From assembly GCF_043555975.1 (NCBI RefSeq), contig NZ_JBIGIA010000013.1:79763-143762 (forward strand): a stretch of 64,000 nt of DNA. The letters run 5' to 3'. Of the stretch, positions 24,576-33,201 are shown piece by piece. Source of the stretch: Pelomonas nitida. GTDB lineage: Bacteria; Pseudomonadota; Gammaproteobacteria; Burkholderiales; Burkholderiaceae_C. The position numbers and the translations under genes are program-made. Within the stretch, counting starts at the first letter, position 1. Every line of letters starts with the position of its first letter. The notes under the pieces were generated by a model. That model worked only from the letters and a program-made list of their open reading frames with translations. It was not told where the DNA came from and did not search any database.

Positions 24576-26087
24576 ATGAAGCAACAAGCCCTCTCCCTCT
24601 TGGACGCGCTGGGCGTCCACCTGCCGGCCGCCGGTGACCTCGCCGTGCGATCGCCCATCGACGGCGCCGTCATCGCGCAACTCGCCACCGCCAGCAGCGC
24701 TGACATGCAGGCCGCCGTGGGCCGCGCGCATGAGGCCTTCAAGGCCTGGCGCGTCGTGCCGGCGCCCAAGCGCGGCGAGCTCGTGCGCCTGTTCGGCGAG
24801 GAGCTGCGCGCGCACAAGGCCCAGCTGGCGCAGCTCGTGTCGATCGAAGCCGGCAAGGTGACCAGCGAAGGCCTGGGTGAAGTCCAGGAAATGATCGACA
24901 TCTGCGAGTTCGCCGTCGGCCTGAGCCGGCAGCTGCACGGCCTGACCATCGCCAGCGAGCGCCCGGGCCACCGCATGATGGAGCAGTGGTTGCCGCTGGG
25001 CGTCGTCGGCATCATCTCGGCGTTCAACTTCCCTGTCGCCGTGTGGGCCTGGAACTCGGCGCTGGCGCTGGTCGCCGGCGACGCCTGCGTCTGGAAGCCG
25101 TCGGAGAAGACGCCGCTCACCGCGCTGGCCACGCAAGCGCTGTTCGAGCGCGCCGTGAAGGCCTATCGCGCCGCCGGCCATGCGGCGCCTGACGGCCTGT
25201 CCGAGCTGATCATCGGCCGTGCTGATGTGGGCGAGGCGCTGGTGGACGATGCCCGCGTGGCGCTCGTGTCCGCCACGGGCTCCACGCGCATGGGCCGGGC
25301 CGTGGGCCCGCGCGTGGCGGCGCGCTTCGGCCGCTGCCTGCTGGAGCTGGGCGGCAACAACGCCATCATCGTGACGCCCAGCGCCGACCTGGACCTGGCG
25401 GTGCGCGGCATCCTGTTCGGCGCCTACGGCACGGCCGGCCAGCGCTGCACGACGACACGCCGCGTCATCGCGCACGAGAGCATCCATGACGCCCTCGTCG
25501 AGCGGCTTGACCGCGCCCGCGCGCAGCTGCCCATCGGGTCGCCGCTGGAGGCCGGCACGTTGATCGGGCCGTTGATCGACGCCCAGGCCTTCGAGGCGAT
25601 GCAGGCCGCGCTGGCCGCTGCGCGCGAGCAGGGCGGTCAGGTGTCGGGCGGCGAACGTGCGCTGGCCGACCGCTTCCCCGGCGCCTTCTACGCGGTGCCC
25701 GCGCTGGTGCGCATGCCCGCGCAGACGGCGGTCGTCTGCCACGAAACCTTCGCCCCCATCCTCTACACGCTGAAGTACCGCACGCTGGAGGAGGCCGTCG
25801 AGCTGCAGAACGGCGTGCCGCAGGGGCTGTCGAGCGCGATCTTCACGACCGACCTGCGCGAGGCCGAGCGCTTCATGGGTGCCGCGGGCAGCGATTGCGG
25901 TATCGCCAACGTCAACATCGGCACCTCTGGCGCCGAGATCGGCGGCGCGTTCGGCGGCGAGAAGGAGACAGGTGGCGGCCGCGAGAGCGGGTCGGATGCC
26001 TGGAAGGCCTACATGCGCCGCACGACCAACACGGTGAACTACTCCAGCGAACTGCCGCTGGCCCAAGGCGTGAAGTTCGATATTTAA
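24576..26087 (+). CDS. amaB: Aldehyde dehydrogenase, probable L-2-aminoadipate-semialdehyde dehydrogenase
   Basis: A 503-residue NAD-dependent aldehyde dehydrogenase of the ALDH7 type. The family boxes are clear: PLGVVGIISAFNFPVAVWAW, the cofactor segment VWKPSEKTPLTA, catalytic Glu in LLELGGNNAI and catalytic Cys in GTAGQRCTTTRR. The C-terminal EKETGGGRESGSDAWKAYMRR is distinctive for the ALDH7/AmaB branch, which oxidises aminoadipate semialdehyde in lysine breakdown. It lies 15 bp after the saccharopine-dehydrogenase-like gene in one operon. It ends just before the promoter of tRNA-Leu, with no terminator visible between. Confidence 0.85.
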   Translation: MKQQALSLLDALGVHLPAAGDLAVRSPIDGAVIAQLATASSADMQAAVGRAHEAFKAWRVVPAPKRGELVRLFGEELRAHKAQLAQLVSIEAGKVTSEGLGEVQEMIDICEFAVGLSRQLHGLTIASERPGHRMMEQWLPLGVVGIISAFNFPVAVWAWNSALALVAGDACVWKPSEKTPLTALATQALFERAVKAYRAAGHAAPDGLSELIIGRADVGEALVDDARVALVSATGSTRMGRAVGPRVAARFGRCLLELGGNNAIIVTPSADLDLAVRGILFGAYGTAGQRCTTTRRVIAHESIHDALVERLDRARAQLPIGSPLEAGTLIGPLIDAQAFEAMQAALAAAREQGGQVSGGERALADRFPGAFYAVPALVRMPAQTAVVCHETFAPILYTLKYRTLEEAVELQNGVPQGLSSAIFTTDLREAERFMGAAGSDCGIANVNIGTSGAEIGGAFGGEKETGGGRESGSDAWKAYMRRTTNTVNYSSELPLAQGVKFDI

Positions 26088-26097
26088 GCGAATTTTC

Positions 26098-26126
26098 TTG
26101 GAAGGCCTGAAAATTCAGGCTATACT
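26098..26126 (+). promoter_or_regulatory. Sigma-70 promoter of tRNA-Leu
   Basis: A -35 box TTGGAA (26098-26103) and a -10 box TATACT (26121-26126) are separated by 17 bp. Position +1 would fall about nine bases before the mature tRNA 5' end. A short inverted repeat (CCTGAAAATTCAGG) lies in the spacer. Confidence 0.75.
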
Positions 26127-26141
26127 GCGAGGCTCCTGAAA

Positions 26142-26226
<85 letters not shown>

Positions 26227-26231
26227 AACAA

Positions 26232-26266
26232 GCAAAGGCCAGCACGCAAGTGCTGGCCTTTTTGCT
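26232..26266 (+). terminator. Rho-independent terminator of tRNA-Leu
   Basis: A 12-bp stem AAAGGCCAGCAC / GTGCTGGCCTTT around a GCAA loop (26234-26261), flanked by an A-run on the left and T-rich sequence on the right, so it may work in both directions. Confidence 0.9.
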
Positions 26267-26551
26267 TTGTGCCTCGCGCCGGCGAGGCAGCGGGTGGGTA
26301 ACGGTCTGCAAAGTGTTCGTCGCACGGCCTTGCTGGCGCCGAGGCATGACTTCGGCGCCATGGCGGCACTTGCCGCGTTTTCTTCAGTGGCAGGGTCTTC
26401 GGGATGCCCGCAGATGTCGGTTTAGGCCCTGCACACAAACCGTGCATGCGGATGCATCGGCGATGAACACGGGGCTTCGCGTCGACGGTATGCGCCACAA
26501 TCTCGGCCGCCCGAGTCGTTCGGGCGAGTTTTTCGACGAGACCCTCCCGCA
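26267..26551 (+). promoter_or_regulatory. HU leader region with hairpin just before the start
   Basis: A 285-bp stretch with no credible gene. Near its end, CGCCCGA (26508-26514) pairs with TCGGGCG (26520-26526) and is followed by AGTTTTTC, giving a terminator-like hairpin whose T-run ends 18 bases before the HU start codon. It could be an attenuator or an mRNA 5' structure. No strong ribosome site is seen before the HU ATG, and no clear promoter stands out. Confidence 0.45.
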
Positions 26552-26893
26552 ATGAACAAGACCGATCTGATCGAACACCTGGCTGCCGAGCATGAACTGA
26601 GCAAGGCTGAAGCTGGCCGCATCCTCGAGACCCTGCTGGACGCCGTCGTCACCACCGTCAAGAAGGGTGGCGCCGTCTCGATCCCGGGCTTCGGCTCCTT
26701 CAAGCAGCACGCCCGCGCCGCCCGTAACGGCGTGAACCCCAGCACTGGCGCGAAGATCAAGATCGCCGCTGCCAAGCTGCCGAAGTTCACCCCGGGTGCC
26801 GGCTTCAAGGCTGCCGTGGACCCCAAGGCCGCTGCCAAGAAGGCTGCTGCCAAGCCGGCCGCCAAGCCTGCTGCCAAGGCCAAGAAGAAGTAA
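26552..26893 (+). CDS. HU family DNA-binding protein with lysine/alanine-rich tail
   Basis: A 113-residue nucleoid protein. Residues 1-90 are a normal HU/IHF fold (MNKTDLIEHLAAEHELSKAE; VSIPGFGSFKQHARAARNG; NPSTGAKIKI). The last about 24 residues are a repetitive tail of Lys, Ala and Pro resembling the C-terminus of histone H1. Such tails are found in HU variants of several betaproteobacteria and are expected to add non-specific DNA compaction. It lies nine bases ahead of the LacI-type gene on the same strand. A terminator-like hairpin directly precedes it. Confidence 0.95.
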   Translation: MNKTDLIEHLAAEHELSKAEAGRILETLLDAVVTTVKKGGAVSIPGFGSFKQHARAARNGVNPSTGAKIKIAAAKLPKFTPGAGFKAAVDPKAAAKKAAAKPAAKPAAKAKKK

Positions 26894-26902
26894 GACCCCG
26901 CT

Positions 26903-27934
26903 GTGAGCGCGCGCGGCAGCAGCCCCACCATCGTTGATGTCGCTCGCGAAGCGGGCGTGTCCATCAAGACTGTGTCGCGCGTGCTCAACCATGAGCCCGG
27001 CGTGCACGAGAGCACCCGGGAACAGGTGCTCAAGGTGGTGGAGGCGCTGCGCTACCGACCCAAGCAGTCGGCTCGCAGCCTCGCAGGCGGTCGGTCTTTC
27101 CTGATCGGCCTGCTGTATTACGACCCCAGTGCGATCTTCGTCGGCAGCGTCCAGCAGGGCGCCACGCTGCGATGCCGCGAGCTGGGTTATCACCTCGTCG
27201 TCGAGTCCTTGCACAACGATGCGCCCGACCTGCGCCAGCAGATCGACCGCATGGTGTTGGCCCTGCGGCCCGACGGCATGATCCTCACGCCGCCGCTGTG
27301 CGACAACCCCGAGGTGCTCGCGGCGCTGCGGGAAAGTGGCACGCCGTGCGTGCTGATGTCCCCGGAGCGTGACATCCGCGGCGTGCCCTCGGTGCGCATG
27401 GATGACGTCCATGCGGCCGAAGAGCTGACGAGCCTGCTGATCAAGCTCGGGCATGAGCGCATCGCGTTCATCAAAGGCCCGCCGGACCAGTCCGCCAGCG
27501 CGGCGCGTTATCAGGGCTTTGTCAGCGCGATGCGCGCCCACGGCCTCGAGCCCGATCTTGAACTCGTCCAGCCGGGTGATTTCAGCTTTGCCAGCGGCCG
27601 GGACGCCGCCCAGCAGTTGCTGAGCGGCCCAAAGCCGCCCACGGCGGTGTTCGCCAGCAACGACGACATGGCGTTGGGTGTGCTGGCCGCGGCGCATCGC
27701 CTGGGGCTGAATGTGCCCGCCGAACTGTCGGTCGTCGGTTTCGACGACTCCCCGACCGCGGCGCTCGTCTGGCCACCGCTGACCACCGTGCGTCAGCCCG
27801 TCGCTGAAATGGCGCGCACCGCGGTGGAAATGCTGGTGCAGGGGCATCGCGCCGAGGTGCCCGCCGACGATGCCGACCTGCACAAGGTGCTGGCGCACGA
27901 ACTGATCGTGCGCGACTCGACGCGGGCGCGCTGA
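26903..27934 (+). CDS. LacI family transcriptional regulator
   Basis: A 343-residue repressor. The helix-turn-helix and hinge (TIVDVAREAGVSIKTVSRVLN, residues 9-29, and RYRPKQSARSLAGGRS) are followed by a periplasmic-binding-type sugar domain (FLIGLLYYDPSA onwards; GHERIAFIKGP; VFASNDDMALGVL; ELSVVGFDDSPTAALVWPPLTTVRQP). It starts with GTG nine bases after the HU gene. The next gene is a beta-glucosidase preceded by two LacI-type operators, so its inducer is most likely a beta-glucoside or its breakdown product. The same operators may exist before unlinked transport genes. Confidence 0.93.
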   Translation: MSARGSSPTIVDVAREAGVSIKTVSRVLNHEPGVHESTREQVLKVVEALRYRPKQSARSLAGGRSFLIGLLYYDPSAIFVGSVQQGATLRCRELGYHLVVESLHNDAPDLRQQIDRMVLALRPDGMILTPPLCDNPEVLAALRESGTPCVLMSPERDIRGVPSVRMDDVHAAEELTSLLIKLGHERIAFIKGPPDQSASAARYQGFVSAMRAHGLEPDLELVQPGDFSFASGRDAAQQLLSGPKPPTAVFASNDDMALGVLAAAHRLGLNVPAELSVVGFDDSPTAALVWPPLTTVRQPVAEMARTAVEMLVQGHRAEVPADDADLHKVLAHELIVRDSTRAR

Positions 27935-28006
27935 CCCGCCGTTCGCCCCGCAGCGGGCGCGCAAGGCTTCCCGAGTCTGAGCCCGAGCCAGAAACCAAGT
28001 TCGGAA

Positions 28007-28041
28007 AGACACCGCTGTCATTTTGATTGACAACGCTGTCT
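28007..28041. promoter_or_regulatory. Two LacI-type operators 21 bp apart
   Basis: AGACACCGCTGTCA at 28007-28020 and TGACAACGCTGTCT at 28028-28041 are near-palindromic 14-mers of the form TGACANCGNTGTCA with a central CG, as bound by LacI/GalR proteins. Their centres are 21 bp apart, two helical turns, so two dimers would sit on the same face. They lie between the LacI gene and the beta-glucosidase gene. Confidence 0.8.
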
Positions 28042-28131
28042 TTTCTCGAGCAACATGGGCCTGCAACTTCATCAACCGGCGCGCTGGCCTACGAAGCTGC
28101 ATCGCCAGCGCGCCCCAAGCCCTTTGCCGCC

Positions 28132-29490
28132 ATGACGCTTCCCGATCTCGACCGTGTCGATTCCGCCGCCCTCGCGCAGGCATTTCCGCCCGACTTCCTG
28201 TGGGGCGTGGCCACCAGTGCCGCGCAGATCGAGGGCGCCGGCGCCGTGGACGGCAAGGGGCCGTCGATCTGGGACCAGTTCTGCCGCCAGCCTGGCCGCA
28301 TCAACGATGGCTCCAACATCGACGTTGCCTGCGACCACTATCACCGCTACCGTGAAGACGTGTCGCTGATGAAAGGCCTGGGCCTGGACTGCTACCGTTT
28401 CAGCTTCGCGTGGCCGCGCGTGCAGCCGCTCGGCCAGGGCGCCTGGAACGAGGCCGGCTTCGGCTTCTATGACCGGCTCATCGACGAGCTGCTGCAGGCC
28501 GGGCTGCAGCCGCATGCCACGCTCTATCACTGGGACCTGCCGCAGGCGCTGGACGAAGGTCTGGGTGGCTGGCTGTCTCGCGACGTCGTGGCCCGCTTCG
28601 CCGACTATGGCGCCGAGATCGCCCGCCGATTCGGCGACCGCCTGGCCAGCATCGCCACGCACAACGAGCCCTGGTGCACGGCGACGCTGGGCTATGAGAC
28701 CGCGCAGTTCGCGCCCGGCCACCGCAGCCGGGCCGAGAGCCTGCAGGTGTCTCACCACCTGATGCTGTCGCACGGCGACGCCATCCAGGCCATGCGCGCC
28801 GAGACCAAGACGCCCCTGGGCATCGTCCTTAACCACACGCCGGCCTTCCCCGCGACACCGACCGAGGCCGCCCGCCGTGCCGCACGCATCGACGACGGCT
28901 TGAACGTGCGCTGGTACATGGACCCGATCTTCCGCGGCGCCTATCCGCAGGACGCGATCGACCATGTGGGGGCCGATGCCCCCAAGATCGAGGCCGGCGA
29001 TCTCGCGCGCATCCGGCAGCCGCTGGATTTTCTGGGCATCAACTTCTATACCCGCACGCTCTTTGCGGCGGACGGCACGACGGTCAAGGGGCCCGGCAAA
29101 CGAGGCTTCACCGACATGGGCTGGGAGATCGTGCCGGAGGTGTTCTCCGCGCATCTCGTGCGGCTGGCACGCGAGTACAACCCGCCGCCGATGTTCATCA
29201 CCGAGAACGGCATGGCCAACGCCGATCGCGTCGTCGACGGCCGCGTGCCGGACCACGCCCGCATCAGCTACCTGTCGGCTCATTTGCGGGCGCTGGCAAC
29301 CGCGCTGCAGATGGGTGTCGATGTGCGTGGCTATTTCTATTGGAGCCTGCTCGATAACTTCGAGTGGAACTCCGGCTACGACAAGCGCTTCGGGCTGATC
29401 CATGTCGACTACGAGACGCTGGCGCGCCTGCCCAAGGACAGCGCCCGTTGGTATCGCGACTTCATCGACCTCCACCGCGCGCGCCGCTGA
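28132..29490 (+). CDS. Glycoside hydrolase family 1 beta-glucosidase
   Basis: A 452-residue retaining glycosidase with a TIM-barrel. The N-terminal FLWGVATSAAQIEG is the family signature. The acid/base glutamate is Glu179 in ATHNEPW, and the nucleophile is the Glu of FITENGMA near residue 358. The aglycone-side segment YFYWSLLDNFEWNSGYDKRFGL is normal. No signal peptide is seen, so it acts on sugars already taken up. I start at the ATG at 28132: an in-frame TTG at 28027 overlaps the second LacI operator and adds a non-conserved leader. No transporter is adjacent, so import must depend on genes elsewhere. Confidence 0.93.
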   Translation: MTLPDLDRVDSAALAQAFPPDFLWGVATSAAQIEGAGAVDGKGPSIWDQFCRQPGRINDGSNIDVACDHYHRYREDVSLMKGLGLDCYRFSFAWPRVQPLGQGAWNEAGFGFYDRLIDELLQAGLQPHATLYHWDLPQALDEGLGGWLSRDVVARFADYGAEIARRFGDRLASIATHNEPWCTATLGYETAQFAPGHRSRAESLQVSHHLMLSHGDAIQAMRAETKTPLGIVLNHTPAFPATPTEAARRAARIDDGLNVRWYMDPIFRGAYPQDAIDHVGADAPKIEAGDLARIRQPLDFLGINFYTRTLFAADGTTVKGPGKRGFTDMGWEIVPEVFSAHLVRLAREYNPPPMFITENGMANADRVVDGRVPDHARISYLSAHLRALATALQMGVDVRGYFYWSLLDNFEWNSGYDKRFGLIHVDYETLARLPKDSARWYRDFIDLHRARR

Positions 29491-29743
29491 GCCGCCTCGG
29501 GCTGGCTGCGTCGGGCGCTCGCTCGGCATTCCTCCTCGTTTGCCCCGACTCAGGCTCGAGTGAGCGGTTGCATTCAGGCGCTAAGCTCTGCCTTGTGTCG
29601 CCCCAGGGGAATTTTTCCCGCACGGGAGGGGGCGTCTTATCGGCCAATACGACGTACAGAGCAGAAGGCAGGCTCAGGTTCTTCGGTCGCCGCGCCGAAA
29701 ACAGGAGTCATGCCAAAGAGTGCCCGGGCGCGGGTTTGAGTGC

Positions 29744-31033
29744 ATGCAGGACAGAACAACCGATCCGCTGATCGACGTCAGCCAACTGACCGTGGGGATG
29801 TTCATCCACCTGGATCTGGGTTGGATGTCGCATCCGTTTCCGCTGTCCAGCTTCAAGATCGCGTCCAGTGACCAGTTGCTGATCCTGCGTCGGCTCGGGC
29901 TGACGCAGGTGCGTTGGAGCCCCGCCAAAAGCGACCTGTCACTGCCCCCCGCACCGGCCGCCGAGGCGCCCGCCGCCACGTCGGCCGCTGCCGAGCCCGG
30001 CCCTGGGCCCAGCCCCGAGGAGATCGCCCGCGAAGCCCATCGCCAGGCGCTCCTGGCGCAGCGTGAAGCCCTGCGGCTGTGCGAGGCGCAGTACGGCGAG
30101 GCCGCCGCAGGTTTTCGCGTCGTCATGGATGCCGTCCCGACCGACCCTCACCGCGCCCGCGCCGAAGCCGAGGCGCTGACGGCCGCGCTGCTCGACAAGA
30201 TGCTGGTCGAGGGTGACCTGAACATGCGCCTGCTCAACGAGGCGGCGGGCGACCGCAGCACCGCGCACGCGCTCAATGTCTGCATCATCGCGCTGCTGCT
30301 CGGCCGAGCCTTCGGGCTGAGCCGCGATGAGATGATGGACCTGGGCGTTGGCTCGCTGCTGCACGACGTCGGCAAGCTGGAGGTCGCCGCGCGGCTGAGG
30401 CATCGTGACGAGAGCTTCACGGCGGCCGAGACCCAGGCCTACCAGCAGCACGTGGCCAAGGGCGTGGCCATCGGGCAGAACATGGGGCTGGCGCCGGCGC
30501 CGCTGCTCATCATTGCGCAGCACCATGAGCACGCCGACGGCAGCGGCTTCCCGCAGCGCATCAACATGGACCGCATGAGCACCGGCGCCCGCATCGTTGC
30601 GCTGGTGAACCGCTTCGATGGCCTGTGCAACCCGTTGATCAGCTCCAAGGCCATGACGCCGCACGAGGCGCTGTCGCTGATGTTCGCGCAGGGCCGCAAC
30701 CGTTTCGACGCGACGATGTTGAACGCCTTCATCCGCATGATGGGCGTGTATCCGCCGGGCTCCACCGTGCAGCTCACCGACGACCGCTACGCGCTGGTGG
30801 TGTCGGTCAATTCCGCGCGGCCGCTGAAGCCGCGTGTGATGGTGCATGACCCGAAGATTCACCAGGACGATGCCTTGGTGCTGAACCTCGAGGACATGCC
30901 CGACCTCGGCATCCGGCGCAGCCTGAAGCCCCAGCAGTTGCCGCGCGCGGCGCTGGAATACCTCAACCCGCGGGCGCGCATCGCGTATTTCTTCGATGCC
31001 GTGAACACGGCGCCCGGGGAGCTGGTGACGTGA
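29744..31033 (+). CDS. HD-GYP domain protein with DUF3391, probable c-di-GMP phosphodiesterase
   Basis: A protein of about 429 residues. The N-terminal DUF3391 has its signature VGMFIHLDLGWMSHPFPLSSFKI. A Pro/Ala-rich linker and a coiled region follow, then the HD-GYP domain: HALNVCIIALLLGRAFG, the HDVGK metal site, HHEHADGSGFP and ARIVALVNRFDGL. The third box reads GSGFP where GxGYP is usual, a conservative change. The ATG at 29744 is preferred; an in-frame GTG at 29720 would add eight residues, and neither has an ideal ribosome site. Its stop overlaps the GTG of a GGDEF/EAL gene (GTGA), so the two c-di-GMP proteins are co-translated. Confidence 0.88.
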   Translation: MQDRTTDPLIDVSQLTVGMFIHLDLGWMSHPFPLSSFKIASSDQLLILRRLGLTQVRWSPAKSDLSLPPAPAAEAPAATSAAAEPGPGPSPEEIAREAHRQALLAQREALRLCEAQYGEAAAGFRVVMDAVPTDPHRARAEAEALTAALLDKMLVEGDLNMRLLNEAAGDRSTAHALNVCIIALLLGRAFGLSRDEMMDLGVGSLLHDVGKLEVAARLRHRDESFTAAETQAYQQHVAKGVAIGQNMGLAPAPLLIIAQHHEHADGSGFPQRINMDRMSTGARIVALVNRFDGLCNPLISSKAMTPHEALSLMFAQGRNRFDATMLNAFIRMMGVYPPGSTVQLTDDRYALVVSVNSARPLKPRVMVHDPKIHQDDALVLNLEDMPDLGIRRSLKPQQLPRAALEYLNPRARIAYFFDAVNTAPGELVT

Positions 31034-33168
31034 ACGCCAGCGGCGAGGCGAACTCCGCCCTGCCTCGCATCGCCGAGACATCTCCCGTGATCGGCGCGTT
31101 GCTCGAAGGGTTGCCCGATCCTGCCTGGCTGGTCGACGGTGCCAGCCTGACCGTCTGCGTCGTGAACCGACCGGCGCTGCGGCTGCTGGGCCTCAAGCCT
31201 GAGCGCGTGCTGGGGCAGCCGCCCTCGGCGCTGTGCGGCGCGCTCGAGGACGAAGCCTTCTGGCAGGGCGCCTGGCGCGACGCCACGGCCCGCCTTCGCT
31301 CCGACACGGTGCTGACGCACAGCGACGGCCAGCCGCGCTGGGTCAGCCGCAGCATCAGCCCCATTCACACGCCAGCCGGCGCTCACTACTGGCTCGTGCT
31401 GTTGCATGACCAGACGCGCCGCCGCCGCGCCGAAGCCGAGCGGGAGACGCTGTTGGCCGAACTGCGCGCCACGTTGGAGTCCACGGCTGACGGCATCCTC
31501 GTCGTGGACCTCGCCGGCCGTGTGCGCAGCTTCAACCGCCGCTTCGCCAAGCTGTGGGGCCTGCCCGGCGGGCTGCAGCACCAACCCGGCGACGGCGGCC
31601 TCTGGCCGAGCCTGCAGCGCTTCATGCGCGACGGCGAGCAATACCGCGCGCGCATCGACGCCTTGCTGGATGCGCCGTTGATGCGTTCGAGCGACATGCT
31701 GTGCCTGGCCGATGGCCGCGTGCTGGAGCAGGTCTCGCTGCCGCAGATGACGCGCGGCGAGCCGATCGGGCGGGTGTTCTCGTTCCGCGACCTCAGCGAG
31801 AAGCTGGCCGCCCACCAGCGCATCGAGGAGCTGGGTCGTTCCGACGTGCTGACCGGCGCGCCGAACCGGCGTGTATTGGCCGATCGCATCGAGCAGCAGA
31901 TGGCAGCCGGTGGCGCGGCGCCAGCGCCCGGCGGCTTCGCGCTGCTGCACCTGGACCTGGACCGCTTCAAGCAGATCAACGACACGCTGGGTCAAAGCTA
32001 CGGCGACCGCGTGTTGCGTGAAGTCGTCGAGCGGCTGCGGGCGGCCGTGAGGGACAACGACACGCTGTCGCGGTTGGGTGGCGATGAATTCGCGCTGCTC
32101 ATCGACGGTGCGCAGATGGCCGAGGCCGAGGCCGCGGCACGGCGCGTCCAGCAGCTGCTGTCGGAGCCGTTCACGTTCGACACGCTCAGCTTCACCGTCA
32201 CGGCCAGCTGCGGCATCGCGCTGTACCCGGGTGATGGCAGCACGTCTGACGAGCTGATGGCCAGCGCGGAGCGAGCGATGCACTGGGTCAAGGAAGGCGG
32301 CCGCGCGGGCTTTCGCTTCCATGTGCCGCGCCAGGAGGTGGACCTGCTGTCGCGCATGCGGCTGGATCACGACATGCGCAAGGCGCTCGCCGACGGGCAC
32401 TTCCGTCTGCAATACCAGCCGCAGGTCGAACTGGGCAGTGACCGCGTCATCGGCGCCGAGGCGCTGATCCGCTGGCGCGACCCCCAGCGCGGCGAGGTTT
32501 CGCCGGCCGACTTCATCCCGCTGGCCGAGCAGAGTGGCTTTGTCGTCGCCATCGGCGAATGGGTGCTGCGCGAGGCCGTCGCGCAGGCCGTGCGCTGGCT
32601 CGGCCGTGGCCTGCGCATGCCGGTAGCCGTCAATGTGTCGGCGCTGCAGTTCCAGCAGGTGCATTTCGTCGACAGCGTGGCGGCCGTGCTGCGCGATGCC
32701 GGGCTGCCCGCCAGCATGCTGGAGCTCGAGCTGACCGAGGGCGTGCTGCTGGGCGATGCCGACGAGGGCCTGAAGCGCATGCAGGCGCTGGCGGCGCTCG
32801 GCGTCACGCTGTCCATCGACGACTTCGGTACTGGCTATTCCTCGCTGGGCTACCTGAAGCGCCTGCCCATCCAGCGCCTGAAGATCGACCGCAGCTTCGT
32901 CAAGGGCCTGCCCGGCGACGCCAGCGACTGCGGCATCGCCAACGCCATCGTGCAGATGGGCCGCGCGCTCGGCTTGCAGGTCATCGCCGAAGGCGTGGAG
33001 ACCGAGGCGCAGCGCGACTTTCTGGCTCACGCCGGCTGCCACGAGTTCCAGGGCTTCCTGTATGCGCCCGCGCTGCGGCCCGAGGACTTCGAGCGGCGGG
33101 TGCGGCCGCGCCGCCATGTCGCCGATGCGGCCGTTTCCGGCTGGCTGGGCCTGGCCAGCAACGGCTGA
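31030..33168 (+). CDS. PAS-GGDEF-EAL cyclic-di-GMP signalling protein
   Basis: A 712-residue protein: a PAS-like domain (about 20-130), a second PAS (about 140-260), a GGDEF domain (about 270-430) with intact LGGDEF and an RDND inhibitory site before it, and an EAL domain (about 440-695) with GAEALIRW, ELTEGVLL, DDFGTGYSSLGYL and KIDRSFVKGL. No membrane helices are present. It begins with GTG overlapping the stop of the HD-GYP gene. The pair therefore carries one cyclase domain and two kinds of phosphodiesterase domain on one message. Whether the cyclase or the EAL half dominates is not known. Confidence 0.93.
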   Translation: MNASGEANSALPRIAETSPVIGALLEGLPDPAWLVDGASLTVCVVNRPALRLLGLKPERVLGQPPSALCGALEDEAFWQGAWRDATARLRSDTVLTHSDGQPRWVSRSISPIHTPAGAHYWLVLLHDQTRRRRAEAERETLLAELRATLESTADGILVVDLAGRVRSFNRRFAKLWGLPGGLQHQPGDGGLWPSLQRFMRDGEQYRARIDALLDAPLMRSSDMLCLADGRVLEQVSLPQMTRGEPIGRVFSFRDLSEKLAAHQRIEELGRSDVLTGAPNRRVLADRIEQQMAAGGAAPAPGGFALLHLDLDRFKQINDTLGQSYGDRVLREVVERLRAAVRDNDTLSRLGGDEFALLIDGAQMAEAEAAARRVQQLLSEPFTFDTLSFTVTASCGIALYPGDGSTSDELMASAERAMHWVKEGGRAGFRFHVPRQEVDLLSRMRLDHDMRKALADGHFRLQYQPQVELGSDRVIGAEALIRWRDPQRGEVSPADFIPLAEQSGFVVAIGEWVLREAVAQAVRWLGRGLRMPVAVNVSALQFQQVHFVDSVAAVLRDAGLPASMLELELTEGVLLGDADEGLKRMQALAALGVTLSIDDFGTGYSSLGYLKRLPIQRLKIDRSFVKGLPGDASDCGIANAIVQMGRALGLQVIAEGVETEAQRDFLAHAGCHEFQGFLYAPALRPEDFERRVRPRRHVADAAVSGWLGLASNG

Positions 33169-33201
33169 TCAAGGGCCGCCGTGCGGGCCCACAATGAGGC
33201 C

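Noticed and set aside
23355..26066. 903-codon antisense frame opposite the lysine-catabolic genes
   Set aside because: Two well-conserved enzymes with normal starts lie on the + strand; the antisense product has no family pattern.
26227..26300. Integration site (att) at tRNA-Leu
   Set aside because: The tRNA is followed by its own terminator and then HU; no integrase and no repeated tRNA 3' end were seen.
28027..28131. Longer start (TTG) for the beta-glucosidase
   Set aside because: It would overlap the second LacI operator and lacks conservation or a ribosome site.
30859..33117. Long antisense frame opposite the second GGDEF/EAL gene
   Set aside because: Same reason: low-complexity composition and no motifs; the + strand gene explains the region fully.
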